64,000 nt of DNA from positions 23,871,349 to 23,935,348 of the forward strand of contig OX235267.1 in assembly GCA_944472135.2 (NCBI GenBank). The letters are read 5' to 3'. Position 1 is the first letter of the stretch; every line of letters begins with the position of its first letter. Positions 11,937 through 22,491 of the stretch are shown here, piece by piece. The stretch comes from Trichobilharzia regenti (Eukaryota > Platyhelminthes > Trematoda > Strigeidida > Schistosomatidae). The notes beneath the pieces are model-generated. The model ran no database searches. It saw nothing but the letters and a program-made list of their open reading frames with translations, and was not told where the DNA came from. The position numbers and the translations under genes are program-made.

Positions 11937-12339
11937 GTGTTTCTACGAACACGTTTTTTAGAGATTTGGACCATAATTCCAAGAATTATATGACAATAAG
12001 CAGTAAATAAATTTCAGAGAAAACACGTGTGTTAGCGTCGTTTTCCAGCATATGTGATTACTATAAACGTGTATTAGATTATTGTGACGCTTGGTTTTTC
12101 TTTGTTTGTGCATGTACTAGGCTTTACTTGTCGTACAATTCGTTGTTTGGTCTATTGGTTGCTTGCGATGTCAACGAACCGGTGGGTTCTTGTGTTTTTC
12201 TGTAATTTAGGTTATACGTGCGGTATTTTCTTGATGGTTATCGATCATCCCTGTATTTCAATGTTGTTTTTTTACGATTTATCTTGGAATAGTTGTGACA
12301 TAGATGGATCCTAATTGCTAATTGTATTTTAGTCCGTTG

Positions 12340-14562
12340 CAGGTAGTCAATTCGAGTGACAGGAGCACAGATTTAAGTGGAATTTTTGCTGAATACATAC
12401 TTGGAAGGCGTTTCTTCAGCTGGGATGAATTTGAGAAGTCATTAGCAGAATTTCAAAAAGTGAGGAAGTCATTTAATGCTAACAGTGTAGTTATCCTACA
12501 CTCACTATGTTCATAATTTCAGCAAAACGATACGGGATGACAGGTTTAAGTACGCTTATGTTGGTTTTAAATGCACTTTTGGAGTGAATCGTACAAGACC
12601 TGGATTGAAATTGAAAAACAAGTCGTAAGAAGAAGTGTAATATGATTTCATGGATATTTCAGGTCTAAATGTTGCAATTGCTCGTCTTCATTTCGCGTGG
12701 TTTTGCATTATAGTGAATACATAATTGCTTCCCACAATATGGTGCATAACCATCCATGCAGCAGGGTGTACATGCAGAATGACCCATGGTATAGACGACT
12801 AACAGTTGAAGAGAAAGAAAATATTGAACCACTTCTTCAGCAATCCCACTCGTCCGATGAAATAATAATGCATGTTCAGGAGAAGTACAACAAGGATATA
12901 ACTCGCATTGACGTTAAAAATATGAAAGCCGCAGTGAATAAAGGTAACGTTGACGTACTTGTTACATACTTAAGGTATTTCGAGTCGTCGTGACATTTTT
13001 GAATTCCTAAAATCCCGTGGGAAGTTAATGGAGTATTACTCCGATGAACCGTTCAGGAATTCACTAACAAGAATTTGTTTTGCAACTTATGAGCAAATGG
13101 AATTGTATAAACAGTTCCCTGAAGTTGTTGGTATCGACTCGACGTATAATACAAATAAGGGGAAGTAAGTTTACCAAATCATTAACCAACGTGCAGGTAT
13201 TCTTTGTTCCAATTACTTGTGACGGATAATTTTGGTCGTGGACGACCAGTTTTATTTGCGTGGACTAGAAAAGAATTCAAACGAGATGTAGTTTGGATAT
13301 TAGACTGTTTCCGGCAAATAATGGAAGATACCTCGAAAACAGAATCCTTCATTATGGATTGTGCGCAAGCTGAAATAGCAGCCGTCAAGTTAACGCACAG
13401 ACAAGCGCACATTGTTTTGTGTTCTTTCCATGTTTGCCGAGCTTTCTGTCGGAAAGTAAGTTTTTCAAAGCATACTTTACATTTTATTCGTAGACAAGAA
13501 ATCCCATTGTGAAGAATTATTTATGCCGTCTAGTGCAGTGTAAAAGGAGATCAGAGTAATGCCTCTATTGTTCTCATTTTGCAGATTTAATTTCTACTTT
13601 AGAGTTATTAGCAGATTGGATGCTAATGTCAGTCAATATCTACAACGTCGTTGGATGCATCGACGACAATTGTGGGCAGCATGTTTCAGAGATAACGTGC
13701 TGACTTTTGGGAACGATACAAATAATCGAGTCGAGAGTTCCCACAAGCAGATGAAACGGTATTTGCAAAGATCTGATAGTCTGCATCAAAGTATGCTAAA
13801 GGTGTTTAAATGGCATAAACGAATTTTTTCAAGAATACAGCAGGAAGCGAATATTGCTCAATCACGATGCTTCACGTATCCCTGTTCACAACGTTTACTC
13901 CCAATTATACGATTGCTGACGCCTTACGCTGCGAGGAAGGTTATCCGTGAATACCAAAGGCGAAGATGGGCTGTTGTTGACGTTGAATCCTTCGATTATG
14001 TATTCTTCAACGAAAATGGGAATACAGTGCAGGTTGATCTGAGTGCTTGCACCTGCACGTGCTTTACATTTCAGACCTGTCGGTACCCCTGCCGACATTT
14101 GCTTTTGGTCCACTTCCGAAAGCCGTATTTCACAGGTATATTATGACTCCGTTTTTAATGTATGTCGTGCGAAACTTGATTAATTATTGTTCTTATATAC
14201 GGAAAGTTGTACTTTTTATTAACCTATTCGTGTGTACATTGCCTTAATTGGAAACAAGACAGAAGCACTACCATCATTGCACGTGTAATATTCAGTTCAT
14301 AGTTACCTTTACGTTTTTTGTTTCACCTTTTGTAGTTAACCATGTGATGCAGAATTGCAAACAATGGGCATGGTCACGCAACTTGTTCGCATCTCAATGC
14401 ACGTCAGCTGTTGTCCCTCAAAATCAAAGTGGCCAAATCGAACCCTATATAAGTATTGTGGCTAAGGGCTTGAGGAAAATGAATGACAAATTTGGAGATG
14501 TGTTTGCCAGGAATTATGCTATAGAAGTAATCGCAGGAATCAATCGTACTCTGAATATGTAA
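12340..14562 (+). CDS. MULE-type DDE transposase with SWIM finger, spliced
   Basis: Exons 2-8 join in one frame with GT..AG introns: 12,523-12,624, 12,663-12,943, 12,975-13,164, 13,197-13,455, 13,494-13,555, 13,585-14,135, 14,336-14,562. Introns are 38, 31, 32, 38, 29 and 200 bases. The product (about 556 residues) has a FAR1/FLYWCH-like finger (FKYAYVGFKC, then CCNC, then HNMVHNH). The transposase core has catalytic candidates in GIDSTYNTNKG, FIMDCAQAE and NNRVESSHKQ. A SWIM finger (CTCTCF..C..PCRHLL) follows. A probable first exon at about 12,345-12,486 does not join in phase, so it may be shifted or mis-called. The gene is either a young MULE or a domesticated ZSWIM-like gene. I saw no MULE terminal repeats. 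Confidence 0.85.
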
Positions 14563-17083
14563 ATAAACTGAATTTGTATCATAATTAAAGTATAATTTTC
14601 ATGTCAATCTTATTGTCTTTCAATTCATGTGTTCCCTTCTTGAGCACGGCATGCTAGACCGGTGCTCTCTAGGACTTTAACTATACGTAAGTGTAATTGC
14701 GTAGAAACGATGTCGGTCGTCATACGTTTTAAATTATAATTATTTTAGTGAAGTTACCTGGTTATGTCTCATAGTCATATAGAAGTCTTTAGGGACAAAT
14801 GACAATAGTAGGCATAACTTAGGCACTGCATTCCAGTTCCAGTTCTTAAACGGTTACGTGTATTCTAAAGTATTGCATTACTAATGTTTCACTTAAAGCG
14901 TGATGTCAATCCATATGACTAAGGCTGTTAACATGTAGCGTAAATTGAAGTCTACACGAGACAAATTATTGAATTCGTTCAGCTTTAGCACTCGTAGTTA
15001 CATTTACCTTACACTAAATTATGCCACCAATTACTTCGTCAGGTATCATTAATAAGTCATGCCTGCATCTAGTCATCATGACAAATATATCTACGCTCGG
15101 ATAGAATAAGAAAGGTCTGGTAAGCAGGATGTTAAATGTATTTAACGAAAAATAATAACAAGCAAATGTCTTTACGCAGTTGTTTGTCGTAATAATTTGG
15201 GCAATGTCGAATCGCTGTGACCGGGTTGACTGACGTTACCGGATATCTACAAATAAGTAAACAAAGTGTTTTTTAAATCACTGAAGTAAGAAACCAGTAA
15301 TATCAGAGTTAAACACTTCAGATTTGCCTACCTTTGCTGAAAATGGTTCATTCTCCTTTCTCATTCTTTGGTAATGACATCATTCTTCTGGGGTTTTCAC
15401 TGCCACACACATTATTCCTTTTCTAAAGGATAGCAGCAAGCATATAGTAATAATTTCATATTTCGTATAAACCAATGTTTACAAAGAATGCATGTCATTT
15501 CTACAGGCGCAATAAGTTATGTTATAAACTGCAATCGTGAAGTATCATAAATTATAAGAGTTAAATTGTAAACCCTTAACAATGAACACCGTACATTTGG
15601 TTAAGTGCTATGTCCTTGGAATGTGAGTACACATTTGCAATGTTTAATGCCAACCATATTGGTGTAAACATAGAAAATATGACGTTTTCCATGAAAATAC
15701 AGCTTTGTTCAAACACTGGTGTTGTTGTGTTTCTAATAAAAGCAAATAGACTGTAAGCAAGCAACTAATAGGCACAAAGAGTAAGTTTCAGCTTTAATAA
15801 AGGCATATCCAGTTAACATAAAATGAAGTGTAATAGTGCACAAATGAAAAGACCATAGTGAAGTAGATAAGTGATATTTCAGTGAGAGGTAAATTGAAAG
15901 ATCTGCAACCTTACAATTTGGAAGACAACCTGACATGTAAGATCTCTCACAAATTTCTATAGGGCCTGTGGGGTACCATGGATGGTTTGGCGTCAATCGC
16001 AGCTTTGAAAGGATGACTTACAAATGCAAAAGGTAAGAACCAACGAAACTGCAGTAGTATTTTCTAGCTGTTCAGCATTTTTTCCTTTGATGCAGTTTCT
16101 TATCAACAGTTTGCAGTATTCACAACATCACAAGTTGCTTACAGATAACTTGTTTAATAATAACTGCTTTAAATATATCAGCCATAAGTGCATCTTCTAC
16201 ATCTTTCATAGCCACAATTAAGTCATTAAGGATCTCAGATTATCTTAGTGATGTGAAGCAAAATAATTTTTAAGATTGATATAACCTATGTAACAGGTGT
16301 AGTAGTTGTATGACACAGCCGCTAGCTACTAATCAACAGAAATCTGGTACTAATTTTAAGTACTCTGATATTTGAGAAGGACTATTTATACTATTCTTCC
16401 AGACACAATGAACACTGATGTCAATATACTCTGATGCCATTTCATGCACTGAGCAATTAAGGCCTTGTGAAATTCCATGTGCAAATGTCAATTAAACTAT
16501 TTTTACATCTTCGCCCAAGCACTTTTAACTAGGAACTTCATCAAAATAGATATAATCACCAGGAAATTCAGCAGCCTATCTCATTCATCGCATAATGTCG
16601 TCGATGTTTTATGAGTTATCCATTGTCATCCCGGATGATAACAGAAAAGTTTAACATGTTCAAAGCACACATCTAACCTATGTCTGCATGCTATTTCTCT
16701 TTCATAGGCCAGATTCTCATAGATTCACTGGAATGACAACAGCCATTGCCTGCAGTATATTTACAACCTTAATTCTGAAACAGCTCGCAAAAAAACCCTC
16801 AACGCACTATAATGCAAATAATAGTCTTTCTATGCGAACTCTCTTAAAAAGGATTACTTCTTCATTGATAATTCGTCCGAGCTATAATATACAATTTTAC
16901 GCTCTACTAAGAACAAAATGCAGCAAAATACTGCCATCCGGCTACAGAAGTCTAAAACTAGTCAAATATAATCTATTTCCAAAAAAATAGGTGATTATAA
17001 CGTCTGTTGACGTGAGCGCGGTAACCGATGGCATTGCGCGATAACACCTGGTGTCGGCCTATATCCCCACTCGTGTGAAAATG
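14563..17083. other. AT-rich stretch without recognised gene
   Basis: About 2.5 kb downstream of the MULE gene. Small open frames exist (for example 16,688-16,990) but none shows a domain, splice context or repeat match that I recognise. The last 90 bases, 16,990-17,080, are richer in CG than their surroundings and form the truncation boundary of the BEL/Pao fragment. Confidence 0.5.
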
Positions 17084-17980
17084 TCACCAATTTCGAACGT
17101 ACCGCCACAAAAAATCTGTTGACGATGTACTACGAAACCTGTTACACTCACTAGGTCTATATGCATTACTAGACATCATGGAGCCTTCTCGATATCCACC
17201 TCTTTGAGGCTTATTCGTCATCAATGATTGCGTTTTTCCCTCAGACTGCTCTATTCTAGGGGTGAGATTCAATATACTGGCAAACTTGCTCATAGATTCA
17301 TTGACACTATCCTTTACTAGTTTCAGGATATCATCAAATTTTGGCTCGATACCCTCATCCTCCATACGGGAGCTTATCTTCACCCACTTCCTTTGCAGTC
17401 GAGTAGGTAGGCGTCTCGCTATTACTTCTAGTATAAAACTCGAGTTGAGGTCATTCATGCAATTCATAGAAATCAAGGTATTCTTATAAGTCATAAGATT
17501 ATCTAAAAACTCAGTAAGTGCCTTGGAGTCATCTTGAAGTTGACTGCCGTTACCTTTGACAGCTTCGTATACGTTCCTTACAATCATTGAAGGTCTTCCA
17601 AACCTTTGACGTAATATGCTCATAGCCTCAGCGTAGCCCTCTTTTGGCTTCATAAACTTACAGCACTGTATAGCTCTTGAAGCATCTCCAGTGCAATATC
17701 TCATCAAATACATCAACTTCAATTCATCACTTGATAAAAAACTACTCAGCATGATAACAAACTCCTTTACAAATTGTAAATAATCAGCCGGGTTTCCATC
17801 GAAACACCGTGGTTCAAATTTAGGGAGTTTGATGTTCCTATTATCCCTGAACGGCGAAACAGTAACATCAACCATGTCATGCTTAACATCAGACACATCG
17901 TTACAATTAACAGACAAGTCACCATGACTTACTTTCCTGTTTGCATCCAAGACACTCTGTCCCTTCTTTGACCCAGGCAT
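17084..17980 (-). CDS. gag: Gag of BEL/Pao element, truncated
   Basis: A 298-residue open frame starting at an ATG at 17,980. The block IKLPKFEPRCFDGNPADYLQF is the start of the DUF1759-type Gag of BEL/Pao elements. It is followed by LMYLMRYCTGDASRAIQCC and a helical region with LPTRLQRKWVK. Homology to the second copy in this window (59,920-60,960) stops at about 17,110, after an STSSTDF block, where unrelated sequence begins. The zinc fingers, protease, RT and integrase are therefore missing. The gene lies 265 bases after an LTR in the same orientation. It probably no longer supports retrotransposition. Confidence 0.82.
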   Translation of the reverse strand: MPGSKKGQSVLDANRKVSHGDLSVNCNDVSDVKHDMVDVTVSPFRDNRNIKLPKFEPRCFDGNPADYLQFVKEFVIMLSSFLSSDELKLMYLMRYCTGDASRAIQCCKFMKPKEGYAEAMSILRQRFGRPSMIVRNVYEAVKGNGSQLQDDSKALTEFLDNLMTYKNTLISMNCMNDLNSSFILEVIARRLPTRLQRKWVKISSRMEDEGIEPKFDDILKLVKDSVNESMSKFASILNLTPRIEQSEGKTQSLMTNKPQRGGYREGSMMSSNAYRPSECNRFRSTSSTDFLWRYVRNW

Positions 17981-18245
17981 TGTTGAACTTGACCCAATTC
18001 CAAAAAACGTTTCAGATATTGCTTGTTCAAAGAGGACTTGACCGGCACCAGGAAAGATGAACGGCGACTATCCGAACTTTCACCAACTGTCTGAATCCGC
18101 CAGAATCTGTTTCTACCATCAGAAACTGTCAGTCACGTCTCGTAAACCGTCAATGCCCAGCTCTTGCTACGCTCGGGCTCACGCTGTCCCTTGAAGTTTC
18201 TCAGAAACGCTTAGTAATAACGGACGAAAAAACAAAAGCACCAAT

Positions 18246-18484
18246 TGTTGACTCGAGGATTCTTTATTGTTACACCAACATATAAATAATGTATGACTAA
18301 GGTCTGTGAACAAATATTACAATAATAAATCACAATATTACTTCTGACGGTTGTCTCCTGACTTCTTTCTGAACAGCGACCGATGAGACGATGACTGTCG
18401 TATTGATGCCTCCGCGAAAATTGGGGAAGTTGGTTTTGAGCAAACAACCATGAATTGATCGTTCAATCTTCAACTACAGTGACA
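18246..18484 (-). repeat. 5' LTR of BEL/Pao fragment
   Basis: On the minus strand the segment starts TGTCACTGTAG, contains an AATAAAGAATCC signal near its end and finishes GAGTCAACA. It is followed by ATTGGTGCTTTTG, a spacer and primer-site-like start, and then the gag leader. A related LTR lies at 58,402-58,651 in the same orientation. The match covers CCAACATATAA, ACGATGACTG and AATTGATCGTTCAATC. Confidence 0.72.
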
Positions 18485-18599
18485 TCTAGTATTAGGGACG
18501 AACTATTCTAAGGGAACCTACTCAAAATGCTTATCTTCACTATTGTAAGTTGCGAAAATCCAGATCATATTCAACCTTCCACCTAGACTTGTTCAATTT

Positions 18600-19215
18600 T
18601 TGGATCCACTCTCGTGACAGATAACAAATGATTCTTATCATCTACTTCAGCATTTCCGAGGAATTTGACCGCGTCGACCATCCATCGCTGAAACATAAGC
18701 TGAACTCTTCAGAAGTACGTGATCCACTACTAGGATGGCTTAAATCATTCCTCAACAACATGTCCCTAATTGTTAGACTTGGTTCTGAGACCTGCAATCC
18801 TAGCCCGATCACTTCTAGTGTAGTACAATATAGTGTCACTGGGCCTCTCCTATTCACACTATATATCAACGACATGTGCGCTTGCTTGTCACATGGGAAA
18901 CCGTTCATCTTTGCAGGTGACCTAAAAGTAGCTTATACATTCCAATGTGATGACCCAGGGTACTTCCAGAATATTGTGCAGAATGACCTGAATAAAGTGA
19001 CTACCTGGCCATCTTTATGCAATCGACGATTCAGTCTGAACAAATGTGGCTGTATCTGCTTTGGTGCAACCGGGATCGACATAAAATTAACTCTTCAATC
19101 TTCTTATCTACCTTGGATTTAAAGTATTGTCGACTTGGGACTCAGGTACTCCAGCAACCCGACATTTCCTGAGCGGGTCGCTTTGCAGACTATCAAGTTG
19201 AGGGTGATCTCTGGA
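18600..19215 (+). pseudogene. CR1-like RT relic
   Basis: A plus-strand fragment of CR1-type RT. Blocks include FSISEEFDRVDHPSLKHKL, DPLLGWLKSFLNN, SSVVQYSVTGPLLFTLYIND and a decayed catalytic box reading FAGD in place of YADD. Further down are FSLNKCGCICFG and, after a stop, DLGLRYSSNPTF. The order matches the RT at 319-1,584 but many residues differ, so the copy is old and inactive. The flank at 18,485-18,600 holds nothing I recognise. Confidence 0.8.
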
Positions 19216-19885
19216 TATCCTGAGAAAATTCTACAGCCATCAAGTCAAGCCTAAATCACACAAAACATCTTGAAGAGCAGTGCTAGCAAGTTTTTCAGAC
19301 AAACACTATTTATTTTATCATTTACCTGATATTCTGTACAAAAATGTATCCGCCGCGTAATTGGCCATTATTGTAATGACAACAAATATTACATTTCGTG
19401 ATTGTATGAACATGAGGATAAAACACTAAACATGGTATTCCTCCTTTGGATTCAATATCCAATATCCTGATTACGAGGTAGTATAAACCAGTGATTTCTC
19501 TGAGCTCGCTTCTTGGTTGTGAGGTAGAGGTTCCAGATCTTCGGTGAGCTTCTGCGTAGTAAGTCCCGCCACTCGACTGCCTTAGCTCTGGTAGACTCAA
19601 AGAGGAGTGGTGTGGGGATTGGTCAAGATGTGGTTTGTAGTATGCAGTATGTTAGGACTGTATTGCTGCCGTGAATGGAGTTTGACCTAACTCCCGTTGG
19701 TCATTCGGTGTAGTCATAAAAGCAGAATAGTAATTATAATAATCATAGGTCGTAGTGTAGATAATATAGGTTGAGATAAGTGGAATAATAAAGGTGACCT
19801 AAGGAAAAGATAGAGTGAGAGAAGGCAGAATAGGTCGTGGGGATTTAGTTTGTACGCTTATCCATTGACATTGTGGTTTCAAGTT
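19216..19885. other. 3' untranslated region of the second CR1-type element and flank
   Basis: The part nearest 19,885 is the minus-strand 3' UTR of the element described next. I cannot place its end exactly, but it probably falls near 19,640. The rest, including a minus-strand open frame at 19,322-19,600, shows no recognisable domain. Confidence 0.4.
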
Positions 19886-22440
19886 TTATGAGGATAAGCC
19901 ATTGAGACACAAACCTTGCATTTCTGCATGATTGTCTAGCTTCCGCTTAAAAATCTCCACAGATGGCGCTGTAGTCACGGCCGCCGGTAAAGCGTTCCAG
20001 AGACGGCAAACACGAAGCGAAAAGAAATGTGATCGCACTCGAGTCTTTGGTCTCTGGTGTGCTATCCTTAGCGGGTTACCTCGTGGAAGCCTATAATCAC
20101 TTAATGGCAGGATGCTTTTATTTGGGTGGGCCTGGTCATTTAAGATCTGGTAGACGGTGATGAGGTCTCCCCTGTGCCTACGGTAACTAAGTGTGAAAAG
20201 ACCTAATTTCTTTAGTTGTTCCTCGTATGATTTGTTGCGAAGGCCGATCACCCATTTTGTCGCTCGTCTCTGGACACCTTCTAGAATGTTAGCATCCCTT
20301 TTGAGTAGCGGAGGTGCAGTGATATTATGCACCTCAAGGCGTGACCTTACATATGTCTTATACAACCTTAAGGACAGTTCGGGAGTAAGAGCTCCCAGCT
20401 ACCTATGCATAAAGTGTAAAGCTGCGTAGGCTTTGGCAACGTCCCCTGCGTAATTTCCACTGGTATCTGGCTTTTCTGTTAGAATAAGACCTAGATCGCG
20501 CTCTGATGGAACACAACTCAAGTTCTGGCCACCAAGGGTGTAATTTACACTCTGTGACCTGCCGGAATGAAGTTGCACTACTTTGCACTTCTTTAGGTTG
20601 AAAGGCATTCCGTTAGCTGGTACCTTTTTGTCCCAGGATAGTGTCCAATCGTTCCAAGCTAGTAGAAGATTCGTCACGCAGGATCTTCCCCTCCTGAAAC
20701 CGTGCTGTGCTTCGTGAAGAAGGTTAGTCCCATCGAAGTATTTTCTCATGTGGTCGTCAATGAGACTTTCCAATATCTTCGATATCACTGGAAGTAGAGC
20801 AACTGGTCTGTAACTGGTCGCATTCTGCCGGTCACCACCCTTGAAGATAGGGGATAGGATTGCTCGTTTCCATTCACATGGAAGTTTCCCTACATCAAGG
20901 GAGTGTTGGAACAGATCACTTAGGGGTTGGCAGAGACTTTCTGAACACTGCTTCAGGACAGATGGTCTGATGTCATCACAACCTGAAGACTTTCCCGAAG
21001 CCAACCTTCCCAATTTTGCAAGTACCATAGCCGGGGTAATTTGAAATGTACCCAGCAGGTTTTCGCGTGTTGGTTTTGCGATGTAATCTGGATGTTCTGT
21101 GGGGTAATATCCTCGTTACTGTTTAGTTGCCTGTGAAAGGCTAGGCTGAATGTCTCTGCCATTTCAAGACTAGTAAGAGATTTCCCATCAGAACCCACTA
21201 GATTGCATGCTCCCTGGTTGGTCGGTTTTCTTTCGGACATAAACCTGTATAGGCTTTTGGGGTTCACGAGAAGCTTATTGGCGAGGTCTCCCTGAAATGT
21301 CCTTCTATCGCTCCGGACTCGTATGTTACATCGATTCCTGAGTTCAAGGTACACTTCATATTCGGGTTGACTCTTCGATCGTCGCCACGCAAACCAGGCT
21401 TTTCGCTTTGCCTGCAGAAGGCGTTGTGTCCCCCTTTTTAGCCATGATCGTTGCTTCCTAGCTTTTGGTGAGACTAAAGGAACAGTGTCTGAGACCGCCT
21501 GGTGAATGATCTCCTTTACCACTCTCCAGTGTTCTTCTACTGTTAGCTCTGTCCATTTTTTAGGCCAATTTGCTTCAGACAGAAGTCTTCGCATTTTGGT
21601 GTAGTTGGCTTTGTTATAACACAGATAGGGCTGTGTATTGTCCCACTGTAAGCGCTCGCGGAGGACTATGTCGAATACTATGACCGCGTGGTCACTACTA
21701 CCTATGGGAGTCGTGATCTGAACGTTTTCCACTAGTAGCTGGTCACTAGTGAGCACGTAATCCAGTCTAGAAGACTTCCCATCAGGGCCCCATCTAGTAT
21801 CCATCTTGACATTTTCAGTGAATCCAGCCTTCCTGATGGTATGCAGCAGATTTCGATCAAATCTATCATGGGCTTTTCCCGACACCAAGTTAAGAGATGG
21901 GGCATTGAAGTCACCAGCTATGACAATTTGATCATAACCCATGTCTTGAGTTGCTGAGATTGTATTTAGCAGTACCTGGTTGTGGTCTGCTCCACATGAA
22001 GGTGATCGATAAATGCTGCCCACTAGATATTTGCAGTACCCAACGGTGAAGTGGCACCATATGGAGTCAGGGAGCTCTGTGAGGGGAGGGTCCATCGCGT
22101 GAACACATCTGAGCTGTTTGTCGACGTATATGGCGACTCCACCTCCTTCTTTCAGGTCCCTATCTCGCCTGACTAGGACCATATCATTTATACTGACTTC
22201 GCTGTCTGCCACCGTAGGGGTTAGCCAGGTTTCCGTCAGTATTATGATTTTGGAGTTCAGTTGTGATTGTAGGTGTCTAAGTTCAGCTATTTTGCCTCTT
22301 AGCCCTCTCACATTACTGTACAGGCAACTGGTAGTCAGTCTCACCACTTCCCCGTATTGGGGGGTAGTTGACTTGATATTGGCTATCGGTTGAGGAGTTA
22401 TCCTACGAACTAGTTGGCCGATTCCCCAGGAACCGGCCTG
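19886..22440 (-). pseudogene. Second CR1-type ORF2 (endonuclease and RT), catalytic core deleted
   Basis: Endonuclease blocks are clear at 20,953-22,347: ITETWLTP, GGGVAIYVD, VIAGDFNAPSLN and GSSDHAVIVFD. The RT follows in shifted frames with SSGCDDIRPSVLKQC, WKRAILSPIFKGGD, YRPVALLPVISKILE and QHGFRRGRSC. It then jumps from the LLLAWNDWT block directly to FNLKKCKVVQL. About 100 residues that should hold the FDFSKAFD, QGSVLGP and YADD motifs are missing. The C-terminal part is 19,886-20,365 (LYKTYVRSRLE, FSLRVCRLWNALP, KRKLD). At least two frameshifts are present (near 21,030 and 20,380). RT activity is impossible. Confidence 0.88.
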
Positions 22441-22491
22441 TTGGCGTTTTTTTCTTCTAGTTCAGTCGGAGCACTCGGATGACACTGGCTA

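Larger units (their letters stand above)
3053..11974 (-). pseudogene. CR1-like ORF1 in four pieces
   Basis: ORF1 codes for the RNA-binding nucleoprotein of the CR1 element. Pieces in reading order are 11,974-11,937 (ATG and the first 13 residues), 11,528-10,749, 9,281-9,233 and 3,671-3,053. The largest piece has a coiled-coil-like stretch (LLLKDMQKQVSEIQKKLDQF) and then an RRM-like block with CPIIFQFSNSLDASKF. The last piece is rich in Pro, Asn and Tyr. ORF1 ends at 3,053, inside the start of ORF2. The relic at 61,327-62,754 has the same organisation. The intervening stretches are the TIR element, the RTE fragment and the gypsy element, each described separately. Confidence 0.75.
1..12000 (-). 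mobile_element. CR1-like non-LTR retrotransposon, nested host of four insertions
   Basis: One minus-strand element accounts for the first 12 kb. ORF1 starts with an ATG at 11,974 and ORF2 runs from 3,128 past position 1. Four insertions split it: a CCC-rich TIR element (11,529-11,936), an RTE fragment (9,282-10,748), a gypsy element (3,672-9,232) and a SINE (2,664-2,856). When the first three and one copy of each TSD are ignored, the ORF1 frame stays open across the joints, which is strong evidence that the pieces are one element. The CR1 part is about 4.3 kb, a usual size for the clade. Its 3' end lies beyond the left edge. The 5' boundary near 12,000 is an estimate. Confidence 0.85.

Noticed and set aside
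11538..11974. Open frames on both strands rich in Gly/Lys or Pro/Phe
   Set aside because: They are translations of the CCC-rich repeat and exist because the repeat lacks stops. Only the first 13 codons on the minus strand are real, and they belong to CR1 ORF1.
15576..16990. Small genes in the stretch after the MULE gene
   Set aside because: Short frames without domains, splice context or repeats. I could not support any of them.
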